A program made the position numbers and the translations under genes. Below are positions 36,164 through 44,372 of a stretch of 64,000 nt of DNA, in pieces (the stretch's first letter is position 1; each line of letters starts with the position of its first letter). Origin of the DNA: Burkholderia thailandensis E264. Lineage in GTDB: Bacteria; Pseudomonadota; Gammaproteobacteria; Burkholderiales; Burkholderiaceae. A model generated the notes under the pieces. The model searched no databases, had not been told where the DNA came from, and saw only the letters and a program-made list of their open reading frames with translations. The DNA lies in the NCBI RefSeq assembly GCF_000012365.1, contig NC_007651.1, positions 3,596,001 to 3,660,000 on the forward strand, written 5' to 3'.

Positions 36164-37024
36164 TCACTTCGCCTTCACGCGGCGCACGTGCTCTTCGAGC
36201 TCGGCGAACGACGGACGCTCGGTCGAGAACAGCACCTTGCGGCCGAACTCGACGGCGATCGCCGGCGCATAGCCGTTCAGGCTCGCGAGGATCGTCACCT
36301 TGATGCACTGGAACATCTTGGTCGATTCGGCGACGCGCTGCTCCGCGAGGCTCGACAGCGGGCCGATCAGGCCGTACGAGAGCAGGATGCCGAGGAACGT
36401 GCCGACGAGCGCCTGCGCGATCATCGCGCCCAGCACCGCGGGCGGCTTGTCGGCGGACGCCATCGTGTGGACGACCCCCATCACCGCGGCGACGATCCCG
36501 AACGCCGGCATCGCATCGCCGACGCGCATCAGCGCATGCGCGGGGCCTTCGCCTTCCGCGTGGTGCGTCTCGATCTCCTCGTCCATCAGGCTTTCGATCT
36601 CGAACGCGTTCATGTTGCCGCCCACCATCAGGCGCAGGTAGTCGGTCAGGAATTCGACGATGTGATGGTCGGCGAGGATCTTCGGATACTGGGTGAAGAT
36701 CGGGCTCTTCTCGGGGTCGTCGATGTCCGCCTCGAGCGTGAGCGTACCTTCCTTGCGCGCCTTCGCGAGCAACACGTACAGGAGCGCCATCAGCTCCATG
36801 TAGATGTCCTTGTTGTACTTCGAGCCCTTGAACAGCGTGGGCAGCACGCGCAGCGTCGCCTTGATCGTCTTGATGCCGTTGCCGAGAATGAACGCGCCTA
36901 CGCCCGCGCCGGTGATCATCAGGATCTCGACGGGTTGCACGAGCGCGCCCAGGTGCCCGCCCGCCAGCGCGTAGCCGCCGAACACGGACAACAAGGTCAC
37001 GAGAGTTCCCACGAAAATCAGCAC
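36164..37024 (-). CDS. motA: Flagellar motor stator protein MotA
   Basis: A 286-aa proton-channel subunit with four membrane helices, among them the N-terminal LIFVGTLVTLLSVFGGYALA and the pair near residues 170-215 (MPAFGIVAAVMGVVHTMA; ALVGTFLGILLSYGLIGPLS). The cytoplasmic loop that meets FliG lies between. The start is GTG 37024 with GAGGGA 6 bp upstream. A sigma-28 promoter is visible about 45-70 bp upstream, so motA heads the class III mot/che operon. Confidence 0.96.
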   Translation of the reverse strand: MLIFVGTLVTLLSVFGGYALAGGHLGALVQPVEILMITGAGVGAFILGNGIKTIKATLRVLPTLFKGSKYNKDIYMELMALLYVLLAKARKEGTLTLEADIDDPEKSPIFTQYPKILADHHIVEFLTDYLRLMVGGNMNAFEIESLMDEEIETHHAEGEGPAHALMRVGDAMPAFGIVAAVMGVVHTMASADKPPAVLGAMIAQALVGTFLGILLSYGLIGPLSSLAEQRVAESTKMFQCIKVTILASLNGYAPAIAVEFGRKVLFSTERPSFAELEEHVRRVKAK

Positions 37025-37070
37025 TGCCTGTCCCTCACGAATGAGCAGCCGGGAGGCCGCCGTTAAGTGG

Positions 37071-37097
37071 TTTACGGCAGTCGTAACGAAAACTTTG
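37071..37097 (-). promoter_or_regulatory. Sigma-28 promoter of the motA/che operon
   Basis: The minus strand reads CAAAGTTT, 11 bases, GCCGTAAA. This is nearly the full FliA consensus (TAAAGTTT-N11-GCCGATAA) with exact spacing, and lies just before the motA start. Confidence 0.85.
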
Positions 37098-37225
37098 GGA
37101 GACGCCCCACAGGGGCTCGCCGGTGTAAACCAGCAGATGGGGCTAGAGCGGGCCGCCCAATGCGTGACCGAGGCGGGCGGCGATCGCGAGCGAACGGCCG
37201 TTCGCTTGCGGCCCGGCGAAGAAGC

Positions 37226-37777
37226 TCACGCGGCGATTGCGGCCTGATCGGCCTGCGCGGCGGCCTTGCGGGTCTTGCCCGCGCGCGACGGCGGCTGGCA
37301 AAGGCCGCACACATAGCCGTGATGCGGGTCGTGCGCGTGTGCGACGAAGTGCCCGCCGCAACGGGTGCACGGCGTCATCTGCAGCATCCCGGAATCGAAG
37401 AAGCGCACGAGCGTCCACGCGCGCGTGAGGCTCAGCGCCGCCTCGTCGTCGGACAGGCCGACGTGCTCGAGATACAGCCGGTATGCCTTGACGATCGACT
37501 GGATCGAATCGCAGCCGCCGTGCTCGCGCATGAAACGGTAGATGTTATAGAACAGCGACGAATGGATGTTCGGTTGCCACGTCATGAACCAGTCGGTCGA
37601 GAACGGCAGCATCCCCTTCGGCGGCGACACGCCCTTCAGCTCCTTGTAGAGCTTGATCAGGCGATCGCGCGACAGGTTCGTCTCGGCTTCGAGCAGTTGC
37701 AGCCGCGCGCCCAGCTCGATCAGCTCGATCGCCAGGGTGATCTCCTTGACCTCGACCACTACGCTCTTGGACGCCAT
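37226..37777 (-). CDS. flhC: Flagellar master regulator FlhC
   Basis: A 183-aa subunit of the FlhD4C2 activator. The family core LQLLEAETNLSRDRLIKLYK and GMLPFSTDWFMTWQPNIHSS is present, together with four zinc-binding cysteines at 137, 140, 157 and 160 (CTRC and CGLC). The tail after the zinc site is Ala/Gln rich. It lies 93 bp after flhD. Confidence 0.95.
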   Translation of the reverse strand: MASKSVVVEVKEITLAIELIELGARLQLLEAETNLSRDRLIKLYKELKGVSPPKGMLPFSTDWFMTWQPNIHSSLFYNIYRFMREHGGCDSIQSIVKAYRLYLEHVGLSDDEAALSLTRAWTLVRFFDSGMLQMTPCTRCGGHFVAHAHDPHHGYVCGLCQPPSRAGKTRKAAAQADQAAIAA

Positions 37778-37870
37778 TGCCGCTCTCCGCTATTTACTCG
37801 AACAAAACAATCAGATTTCCCGATTTCATTCATGAATCAATGCGCCCGGGCGTGGCGCACGGCTTTCCGC

Positions 37871-38191
37871 TCAGCGGAAGCTTTCGACCGGCTGACCAGC
37901 CATCAGGATCGCCGAGTGCGCGTGCGCGACGGCGGAGCTGCGGCCCTTGTCGGCGAGCGACGACAGGAGCGCGTGGTCATCGAAGCGGAAACGGCAGAGC
38001 ATCTGGTTCGACGCGGCGAGCTTGACCGTCTGGGCAAGCGTCAGGTTCACGAGCACATCGGCGAGTTCCTCCGAAATCCCCATGCGGAACATGCCCATGG
38101 CCTTGTCCTCGCGCAGCAGTCGCTGGGCGAGGAGCAGGTAAGACAGGTTGACTTCGTTGATCTCGGCGAGCATTTCGCTGGTTGCGCTCAT
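37871..38191 (-). CDS. flhD: Flagellar master regulator FlhD
   Basis: A 106-aa partner of FlhC, with EINEVNLSYLLLAQRLLRED and GISEELADVLVNLTLAQTVK as the all-helical core. The start is ATG 38191 (MSATSEML) with GGGGAATCGAATC upstream; a longer reading lacks support. FlhDC activates class II flagellar operons and thereby the whole regulon in this window. Its promoter region is described separately. Confidence 0.94.
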   Translation of the reverse strand: MSATSEMLAEINEVNLSYLLLAQRLLREDKAMGMFRMGISEELADVLVNLTLAQTVKLAASNQMLCRFRFDDHALLSSLADKGRSSAVAHAHSAILMAGQPVESFR

Positions 38192-38785
38192 GATTCGATT
38201 CCCCCGTAAGAAATCCTTGGCCAATCGGTAATGCCAGTGAAAACGTTTGCTCGATCTACCCACCGGCAAGGGGGGCAATCGGCTTGTTTATATTCTTACG
38301 GGCATTTTGGCCAATCGGCGGGGGGGCCGCTATCAGTGAAGGGGAATGCGCTTTGCCGGATTTGTCTGTAAACCGTGTAGGAATTTTTCCGACAAAGGGC
38401 GGAAATGGCCCGCGGAAGCCCGTCCGGCCGAAAGCCCCGCCAATCAAGGCAGGGAAAACACCATCTTCAGCCGCGGCGGCGACTGGGCGACGGAATGCGC
38501 GCCATTGCGGCGCGTGGCTTTCCCACTGCTTTTCCGCCACATCCTAGTCATTCGGCCGGGCGTTTTCTAGGGTTTTTGCGTATTTCATCCTGTAACAAGG
38601 GTTAAGCGTTTGAAAAATCGCTCGATCCCGCGCAAGCGATCCCGATAATGAATCGAAACGCCCGGTCCGGCGACGCTCGCCGCGCACCGCCCCGTCTGCC
38701 CGCAGGCAGGCGCTCACCGCTTACCGGAGCGAAGCTCGCACCGCCCCACGGCGAGTTCCGCCCTCTTCGCAACGGAGAAACGCTC
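38192..38785. other. Divergent control region between flhD and a glycosyltransferase
   Basis: A 594-bp region with no convincing gene. It holds the probable flhD promoter and leader on the minus side. A 12-bp direct repeat TTGGCCAATCGG lies at 38217-38228 and 38307-38318, and a partial GGCAATCGGC copy at 38275-38284. The remaining 400 bp toward the glycosyltransferase show no clear promoter or operator. Confidence 0.55.
38287..38314 (-). promoter_or_regulatory. Putative sigma-70 promoter of flhDC
   Basis: The minus strand reads TTGGCC, 16 bases, TATAAA, placing the start point about 90 nt before the flhD ATG. The -35 lies inside the upstream palindrome TTGGCCAA of a 12-bp direct repeat. Confidence 0.5.
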
Positions 38786-39850
38786 ATGCGCATTGCCCAA
38801 ATCGCCCCGCTCTACGAAGCCGTTCCGCCCAAACTCTACGGGGGCACCGAGCGGGTCGTGTCCTACCTGACCGAGGCGCTCGTCGAAATGGGGCACGACG
38901 TCACGCTGTTCGCGAGCGGGGATTCCGTTACTTCGGCGCGCCTGGAAGCCGCCTGGCCGCGTGCGCTGCGCCTCGATCCGTCGATTCGCGATGCGATGGC
39001 GCCCCATATGCGCCTGCTCGAGCAGGTCGCGCGCGTCGCGCACACGTTCGACATCCTGCACTTCCACCTCGACTACCTGCCGTTCCCGCTGCTGTCGCGC
39101 CTCGACGCGCCGTTCGTCACGACGCTGCACGGCCGCCTCGATCTGCCGGAGTTGCAGCCCGTATTCGACGCGTTCCCGAACGCGCCCGTCGTGTCGATCT
39201 CGGATTCGCAGCGCATGCCGCTGCCGCAGGCCGGCTGGGCGGGCACCGTCCACCACGGGCTGCCCGGCACGCTGCTCACGCCGCAAGCCGATCGCAAGCC
39301 CGAATATCTCGCGTTCCTCGGCCGCATCTGTCCGGAAAAGCGCGTCGACACCGCGATCCGGATCGCCGCGCAAAGCGGCCTGCCGCTCAAGATTGCGGCG
39401 AAGGTCGACAAGGTCGACGAGGATTATTTCAAGGCCGAGATCGAACCGCTCCTCGATTCCGCGCACGTCGAGTTCATCGGCGAGATCAACGAAGCGCAGA
39501 AGCCCGCGTTCCTGTCTGGCGCGAAGGCGCTGCTGTTCCCGATCGACTGGCCCGAGCCGTTCGGCCTCGTGATGATCGAGGCAATGGCGTGCGGCACGCC
39601 GGTCGTCGCGTTCAATCGCGGCTCCGTGCCGGAAGTCATCGACGACGGCCTGACGGGCTTCATCGTCGAGGACGTGCAAGGCGCCGTGGGCGCGCTGCAC
39701 CGGATCGACGAATTGTCACGCGATGCAATCCGCGCGCAATTCGAGCAACGTTTCAGCTCGCATGCAATGGCGCGGCGCTATATCGACATCTATGAAACGC
39801 TTCGCGACGCGGCCAAGCAGCCGCAATGGCGACGCGTAGCGGCGGGTTAA
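38786..39850 (+). CDS. GT4-type glycosyltransferase
   Basis: A 354-aa GT-B glycosyltransferase. The N-terminal lobe has QIAPLYEAVPPKLYGGTERV with the glycine-rich acceptor loop. The C-terminal lobe has FLGRICPEKRVDTAIRIAAQ, then the nucleotide-sugar motif WPEPFGLVMIEAMACGTPVV (E-x7-E of GT4) and GSVPEVIDDG. The start is ATG 38786 with GGAGAAACGCTC upstream. It stands alone, divergent from flhD, with its own terminator. Donor and acceptor are unknown. Confidence 0.9.
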   Translation: MRIAQIAPLYEAVPPKLYGGTERVVSYLTEALVEMGHDVTLFASGDSVTSARLEAAWPRALRLDPSIRDAMAPHMRLLEQVARVAHTFDILHFHLDYLPFPLLSRLDAPFVTTLHGRLDLPELQPVFDAFPNAPVVSISDSQRMPLPQAGWAGTVHHGLPGTLLTPQADRKPEYLAFLGRICPEKRVDTAIRIAAQSGLPLKIAAKVDKVDEDYFKAEIEPLLDSAHVEFIGEINEAQKPAFLSGAKALLFPIDWPEPFGLVMIEAMACGTPVVAFNRGSVPEVIDDGLTGFIVEDVQGAVGALHRIDELSRDAIRAQFEQRFSSHAMARRYIDIYETLRDAAKQPQWRRVAAG

Positions 39851-39903
39851 CCCTTTGGCCAGCGTCATTGGAGAAATGACGCGCCCATTACGCTTTGGAT
39901 AGC

Positions 39904-39937
39904 AGAAAGCCGCATCGGGAAATGCGGCTTTCTTTTT
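39904..39937 (+). terminator. Terminator of the glycosyltransferase gene
   Basis: A 12-bp stem (39904-39915 with 39922-39933) is followed by a T run. It also lies at the end of the convergent minus-strand H-NS gene. Confidence 0.85.
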
Positions 39938-39952
39938 GCCAAGCGCCGGAAA

Positions 39953-40249
39953 TCAGCCGATCAAAAAGCGATCGCGGTTTTTGCCGACGATCCATTGCGG
40001 CGGTTTCCCGCGGCCGCTCCACGTACTGCCGGATTTCGGATCGCGGTACTTCGGGGGCAGCGGCCCCTTCTTCGGCGGACGGCCACGCCGCGCGCGCTCG
40101 GCAAATCCCAGGTCTTGCGCCGTGAGCCCATACTCGGCGATCTTGCCTTGCAGCTCGGCGACCACGGCCGCGATCTCCTGACGACGCACCTCTTCGGCCT
40201 GGGCCTGAAGCTCGACGATCTGCGCCTTGATTTTCGCGTATTGAGACAT
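39953..40249 (-). CDS. H-NS family nucleoid-associated protein (paralogue 2)
   Basis: A 98-aa H-NS protein: an N-terminal coiled coil (AKIKAQIVELQAQAEEVRRQ), the basic linker RARRGRPPKKGPLPP, then the DNA-binding YRDPKSGSTWSGRGKPPQWI. The C-terminal domain is nearly the same as in paralogue 1 (1667-1960), but the coiled coils differ, so hetero-oligomers are possible but unproven. The start is ATG 40249 with AGGGAGTTGAA upstream. Confidence 0.93.
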   Translation of the reverse strand: MSQYAKIKAQIVELQAQAEEVRRQEIAAVVAELQGKIAEYGLTAQDLGFAERARRGRPPKKGPLPPKYRDPKSGSTWSGRGKPPQWIVGKNRDRFLIG

Positions 40250-40554
40250 TTCAACTCCCTATATCATGATCCGCCTGGCATTTCCCAGCCTAGACACAAA
40301 GGTTCTATTGCGCAATCAGAATTGCTACGAAATCCACCAAAATTATTTCGTCTGATAAATTTTAAAACTCAATTGCAATACCCCCTGCAATGCGGCCTTA
40401 TTCTAATAAAAACACCGATCGGCCAATCTCAATTTGACAATCGTTGACCCTTCGGAACCCGTAAGATTTCCTATAATCCAGTCGGCATTCGTGGATGCGT
40501 CCCTGCTTTTGCGGCGCAATCCGTTATCGATTTTCACGACCGGGAACCACTCCA
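40250..40554. other. AT-rich divergent region between H-NS and aqpZ
   Basis: About 305 bp, markedly AT-rich at 40290-40440. A perfect -10 hexamer TATAAT (40472-40477) lies about 80 bp before aqpZ, and TTGACA/TTGACC elements are at 40434-40449, but their spacing to it is too long (22 bp or more) for a standard promoter. H-NS self-binding here is plausible. Confidence 0.45.
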
Positions 40555-41259
40555 ATGAAATTACCTCAGCGTCTCGCGGCGGAAGTGTTCGGCACGTTCT
40601 GGCTCGTCCTCGGCGGCTGCGGCAGCGCCGTTCTGGCGGCCGCCTTTCCGGGCCTCGGCATTGGCTTTGCCGGTGTCGCATTGGCATTCGGCCTGACGGT
40701 CCTCACGATGGCGTTCGCCATCGGCCACGTCTCGGGGTGTCACCTGAATCCGGCCGTGAGCGTCGGCCTGACGGTGGCGGGACGCTTCCCGGCCCGCGAT
40801 CTCGTGCCGTACATCGTCGCGCAGGTCATCGGCGCCACGCTCGGCGCGTTCGTGCTGTACCTGATCGCGACCGGCAAGCCGGGCTTCGACGTCGTCGGCA
40901 GCGGCTTCGCGACGAACGGCTATGACGCGCGCTCGCCCGGCCATTACTCGCTCGCGGCCGCGTTCATCTGCGAAGTCGTGATGACGGGCTTCTTCCTGTT
41001 CGTGATCCTCGGCTCGACCGACAAGCGCGCGCCGGCGGGCTTCGCGCCGATCGCGATCGGTCTGTGCCTCACGCTGATCCATCTGATTTCGATCCCGGTG
41101 ACGAACACGTCGGTGAACCCGGCGCGCTCGACGGGCCCGGCGCTCTTCGTCGGCGGCGAGGCGATCGGCCAGCTGTGGCTGTTCTGGGTGGCGCCCATCA
41201 TCGGCGCGGCGATCGCGGGCGTCGTGTACCCGCTCGTCGCGGGACGCGACGAAAGCTGA
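40555..41259 (+). CDS. aqpZ: Aquaporin Z
   Basis: A 234-aa water channel with six membrane helices and the two NPA half-helices ([11 protein letters not shown] and [11 protein letters not shown]). A His precedes the second half (LIHLISIP) and Arg follows the second NPA, matching the narrow water-selective filter of AqpZ rather than a glycerol facilitator. The start is ATG 40555. It is monocistronic with a strong terminator after it. Confidence 0.95.
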   Translation: MKLPQRLAAEVFGTFWLVLGGCGSAVLAAAFPGLGIGFAGVALAFGLTVLTMAFAIGHVSGCHLNPAVSVGLTVAGRFPARDLVPYIVAQVIGATLGAFVLYLIATGKPGFDVVGSGFATNGYDARSPGHYSLAAAFICEVVMTGFFLFVILGSTDKRAPAGFAPIAIGLCLTLIHLISIPVTNTSVNPARSTGPALFVGGEAIGQLWLFWVAPIIGAAIAGVVYPLVAGRDES

Positions 41260-41369
41260 TGACGGCACGGCCGGACTCGCGCCGGCCGCCCGCCCGTCGC
41301 CCACGGGGCGACACGACAGAGGAATATGAAAATCGCTGCGCGCCGGCCGACGGCGACGGGGCGAAAGCG

Positions 41370-41396
41370 AAAACGGGCGCCGCGGCGCCCGTTTTT
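41370..41396. terminator. Bidirectional terminator between aqpZ and a HAD gene
   Basis: A near-perfect palindrome AAAACGGGCGCC...GGCGCCCGTTTT with A and T tails suits both converging transcripts. Confidence 0.8.
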
Positions 41397-41438
41397 CATT
41401 GCGGATGCGGCTGGCCGCGAGCGCGATCGGCGCGGCGC

Positions 41439-42260
41439 TCAGTGCGCGATCGAATCCTCGAGCGCGAACAGCGTGCGCAGATGTCGCGCAACCCCCGCTT
41501 CGAAATTATTGCCGATCCGCGGCACCTTCGGCAGGCGCACGACGAGATCGGGATTCGCATTGCGCATCATGAACGGATGTCCCGCCGTCTCGAGCAGATC
41601 GATATCGTTCATGTTGTCGCCGAACGCGACGCAGTGCGCGGGATCGACGCCGAGCCGCTCGAGCACGACACGTAGCGCACGCCCCTTCGATACGTTCGCC
41701 GTCATCACCTCGAGGCAGTCAGGCAGCGAATATGTGACGTACAGCGCGCCGCCGAACGTGCGCTCGAGGTTGGCGGACACGACGGCCAGGTCCTCGGGCT
41801 CGCCGATGTACAGCACCTTCGCGATGTCCGCGCCGTCGTGCGACAGCATGTCGATGACGTCGTAGCGAAATCCGGAATCCTGATGGAATGCGAGCAGATG
41901 CGGCGCGGCGCGATCGATCAGCCAGCCGTCGTTCGTGAACAGATTGACGATCACGCGGCCGTGCGCGCCGACGAGTTCGGGCCGCACCAGTTGCCGCACC
42001 GCGTCGGCGGGCACGTCCTGCGCGTGAATCCGCGTGTCGTCCGGCGAGTGCACGCGCGCGCCGTTCGACGTGATCAGGTAAGGGCGGATGCCGAGCACGT
42101 CGCGAATGCCGGCGACGTCCGCGTAGTGGCGCCCGGTCGCGATCACGAATGGCACGCCGCTTTCCGCGAGCCGCCGTACGGTGTCGATCGTATAAGGATC
42201 GAGCTGGTGGTCGCTGTTGAGCAAGGTTCCGTCGAGATCGGTGGCGATGACTTTATACAT
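41439..42260 (-). CDS. Cof-type HAD phosphatase
   Basis: A 273-aa HAD-superfamily hydrolase (YidA/YbiV-like, cap type C2). Motif I DLDGTLLNSD, motif II ATGRHYAD, motif III Lys in ANVSKGRALR and motif IV AFGDNMNDIDLLE are all present. The start is ATG 42260; an upstream start would add an unrelated leader. Such enzymes dephosphorylate sugar phosphates or FMN-like compounds. The exact substrate is unknown. Confidence 0.9.
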   Translation of the reverse strand: MYKVIATDLDGTLLNSDHQLDPYTIDTVRRLAESGVPFVIATGRHYADVAGIRDVLGIRPYLITSNGARVHSPDDTRIHAQDVPADAVRQLVRPELVGAHGRVIVNLFTNDGWLIDRAAPHLLAFHQDSGFRYDVIDMLSHDGADIAKVLYIGEPEDLAVVSANLERTFGGALYVTYSLPDCLEVMTANVSKGRALRVVLERLGVDPAHCVAFGDNMNDIDLLETAGHPFMMRNANPDLVVRLPKVPRIGNNFEAGVARHLRTLFALEDSIAH

Positions 42261-42385
42261 GGCGGTACATGGCGGACGTCGGAGGATGCGGGTGACGCGG
42301 CAGGACGCGGACATTCATTCTATCGTCGGACGAAGAATGCCGCTCGCGGATGCCCGCTCGCGCCCGTCGATCGCCCCGATCGGGC

Positions 42386-43276
42386 TCAGCGTGACGCCGT
42401 GAGCCCGAGCCGCGCTGCTTCCCGCTCGGCGAGCCGCAGCGCGCCGTGCGCGGAGTCGGCTTGCGGTGCGACGAGCCGCGCGCGATGCGGCTCGGGCACC
42501 GCGCTCGCGAGCGCCTCCGCCAGCCCGCCGCATAACGCGACGGGTAACGCCGCCGCCGGGTCGAGCGCGTCGATCATCCTGCCGATCTCGATGCCCGCCA
42601 ACTCGATCCAGTGCTCGGCCGCCGGATGGTCGCGATGGGCGAGCGCGATCGGCGCGAGCCGCGCATACGCGGTTTGATTCGCTTCGCACGACCAAACGAC
42701 GAGCGCATCGCGGTCGGACGCGCCCGTGTGCGCGACGAGCGCCCGGGCGAGCGCGTCGAACGGCGCGCGGCCGTCGAGCGCCTGCTGCGCGTACGACAGC
42801 GCGCGCAAGCCGAGCCATGCGCCGCTTGCCTCGTCGCCGGACGGAAAGCCGTATCCGCCCGCAATCCGGCAAGCGCCCGACGCATCGAGCGCGGCCGCGA
42901 TGCTGCCCGTGCCGAGCGCGACGACCACGCCCGGTGCCCCGCCGTGCGCGCCGACGACGGTCGTATACGCATCGCTTTCGACCGCGAATGCCGCAAGCGG
43001 CGCGCGCGCGCGGAACGCGTTCAGCCACTCGCGATGGTTCACGCCGGCGAGCCCGCAGCCGAGCACGCAATGCCGCCAGTCGAACGCGACGCCGGCGTGC
43101 GCGCACGCGTCTGCGCTGGCGGCCTCGATCGAGCGCCACGCAGCCTCGATGCCGAGTGCGAGCCCCGACGGCCCCGCACTACCCTGCGCAAGCTCGCGCC
43201 CGTGCGCATCGGCGAGCACCGCGCGGGTGCCGGTGCCGCCGCCGTCGATGCCGATCAGAAAAATGTCGTTTCCCAT
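42386..43276 (-). CDS. BadF/BadG-type ATPase, probable N-acetylglucosamine kinase
   Basis: A 296-aa ASKHA-fold kinase. The phosphate-1 motif LIGIDGGGTGTRAVLAD, the phosphate-2-like VVALGTGSIAAAL and the adenosine region GGLAEAL near the end are clear. GSAGPSGLALG matches the GlcNAc-kinase branch. It could phosphorylate amino sugars for recycling; there are no neighbouring transport genes to confirm this. The start is ATG 43276. Confidence 0.82.
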   Translation of the reverse strand: MGNDIFLIGIDGGGTGTRAVLADAHGRELAQGSAGPSGLALGIEAAWRSIEAASADACAHAGVAFDWRHCVLGCGLAGVNHREWLNAFRARAPLAAFAVESDAYTTVVGAHGGAPGVVVALGTGSIAAALDASGACRIAGGYGFPSGDEASGAWLGLRALSYAQQALDGRAPFDALARALVAHTGASDRDALVVWSCEANQTAYARLAPIALAHRDHPAAEHWIELAGIEIGRMIDALDPAAALPVALCGGLAEALASAVPEPHRARLVAPQADSAHGALRLAEREAARLGLTASR

Positions 43277-43426
43277 CGCTTGCTTCTATTCGATTGATCC
43301 GTCGAAATGTCCTCGATGCCGAAGCTTAACCGCAACGGTTCGCCGCGCCCATCGGCCGAACGGCCAGGCTTGCGCGCCCTCGCCGATCCGTTATGCTGAC
43401 GCGACCAGATCGACGGAACTTGCGAG

Positions 43427-44035
43427 ATGCCGAAACAGGGACGCTGCAGTTGGGTAAAAACCGAAGCGGACGCTCACTATCACGATACCGAATGGGGCGT
43501 GCCGTCGCACGACGACCGGCATCTATTCGAGATGCTCGTGCTCGAAGGCGCGCAGGCCGGCCTGTCGTGGTCGACGATTTTGAACAAGCGCGCCGGCTAC
43601 CGCGCGGCGTTTGCCGATTTCGACGTCGACAAGGTCGCCGGCTTCACGCCAAAGCGGATCGACGAGCTGGTGCTCGATGCGAGCATCGTGCGCAACCGCG
43701 CGAAGATCGAAGCGGCCGTCGCGAACGCGCGCGCGGTCCAGCAGATTCGCGCGGAACATGGCTCGCTTGCCGCGTTCCTGTGGTCATTCGTCGATCATGC
43801 GCCGCGGCAGAACGCATGGGCGTCATACCGCGAAGCGCCGGCGTCAACCGAGCGTTCGGACGCGCTCAGCAAGGCGCTCAAGCGCTATGGCTGCAAGTTC
43901 GTCGGCTCGACGATCTGCTATGCGCTAATGCAGGCGACGGGCATGGTCAACGATCACGAAAGAACCTGCCCGTGTCATGCGCGCTGCGCGGCGCTCGGCG
44001 AGAAGGCGGTCAAAAAGAGAAAGCCGGCGACGTGA
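43427..44035 (+). CDS. tag: DNA-3-methyladenine glycosylase I
   Basis: A 202-aa base-excision enzyme that removes 3-methyladenine. Zinc ligands fit Cys7 and His19 at the N-terminus (GRCSWVK; YHDTEWGVP) and His/Cys in DHERTCPCH near the end. The catalytic-pocket segments FEMLVLEGAQAGLSWSTIL and DASIVRNRAKIEA follow the family pattern. It is full length. The IS110-type element lies just downstream. Confidence 0.95.
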   Translation: MPKQGRCSWVKTEADAHYHDTEWGVPSHDDRHLFEMLVLEGAQAGLSWSTILNKRAGYRAAFADFDVDKVAGFTPKRIDELVLDASIVRNRAKIEAAVANARAVQQIRAEHGSLAAFLWSFVDHAPRQNAWASYREAPASTERSDALSKALKRYGCKFVGSTICYALMQATGMVNDHERTCPCHARCAALGEKAVKKRKPAT

Positions 44036-44175
44036 TCTGAAAGTCCTGCTCCGCCGCGGCGATCGGCGTCGCCGCGACGGGCGGCCGAATGCGAATGGCG
44101 GCGCTCGGCATGCGCGCGGCGGCAGGCATTCGCTTGGAGCGCCCCGTTACTATCTTCACGCCCCGATAATCGGGG

Positions 44176-44372
44176 CTTTGGCCAGCCAGGCCCGGCATGA
44201 TTCTCGCCCCCAGTCGCAGTCATGATCCGGGGGGTGTTGTCACCGGGCCTGGTGGGTGGCTGGTGATCGCTGATAGGGGTTTGGCCGGGATATCCCGACG
44301 CCGTCCGTAACGTGGATGCCGAGACTTGCCACCGTTGTTGCAGGCCAATCCGTTCACTCTGCACAAACTGCG
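44176..44372 (+). ncRNA. Candidate IS110 bridge RNA
   Basis: The 5' non-coding end of the element is rich in nested pairings. CCAGGCCCGG (44186-44195) pairs with CCGGGCCTGG (44243-44252), with CATGA/TCATG inside (44196-44200/44220-44224) and CCAG/CTGG outside. A second perfect hairpin CGGGATATCCCG lies at 44286-44297. Bridge RNAs of IS110-group elements (known from IS621) are encoded exactly here and have two internal loops that pair with target and donor DNA. The loops cannot be assigned without the insertion-site comparison. Confidence 0.55.

Noticed and set aside
40434..40477. TTGACA...TATAAT read as a sigma-70 promoter for aqpZ
   Set aside because: The spacing is over 22 bases whichever TTGAC copy is used. 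Only the -10 is mentioned, within the intergenic entry.
44160..44179. Hairpin GCCCCGATAATCGGGGC read simply as a tag terminator
   Set aside because: Possible, but only three T follow, and the GATAAT fits better as the left-end -10 of the IS110 element. It is left undecided inside the element entry.
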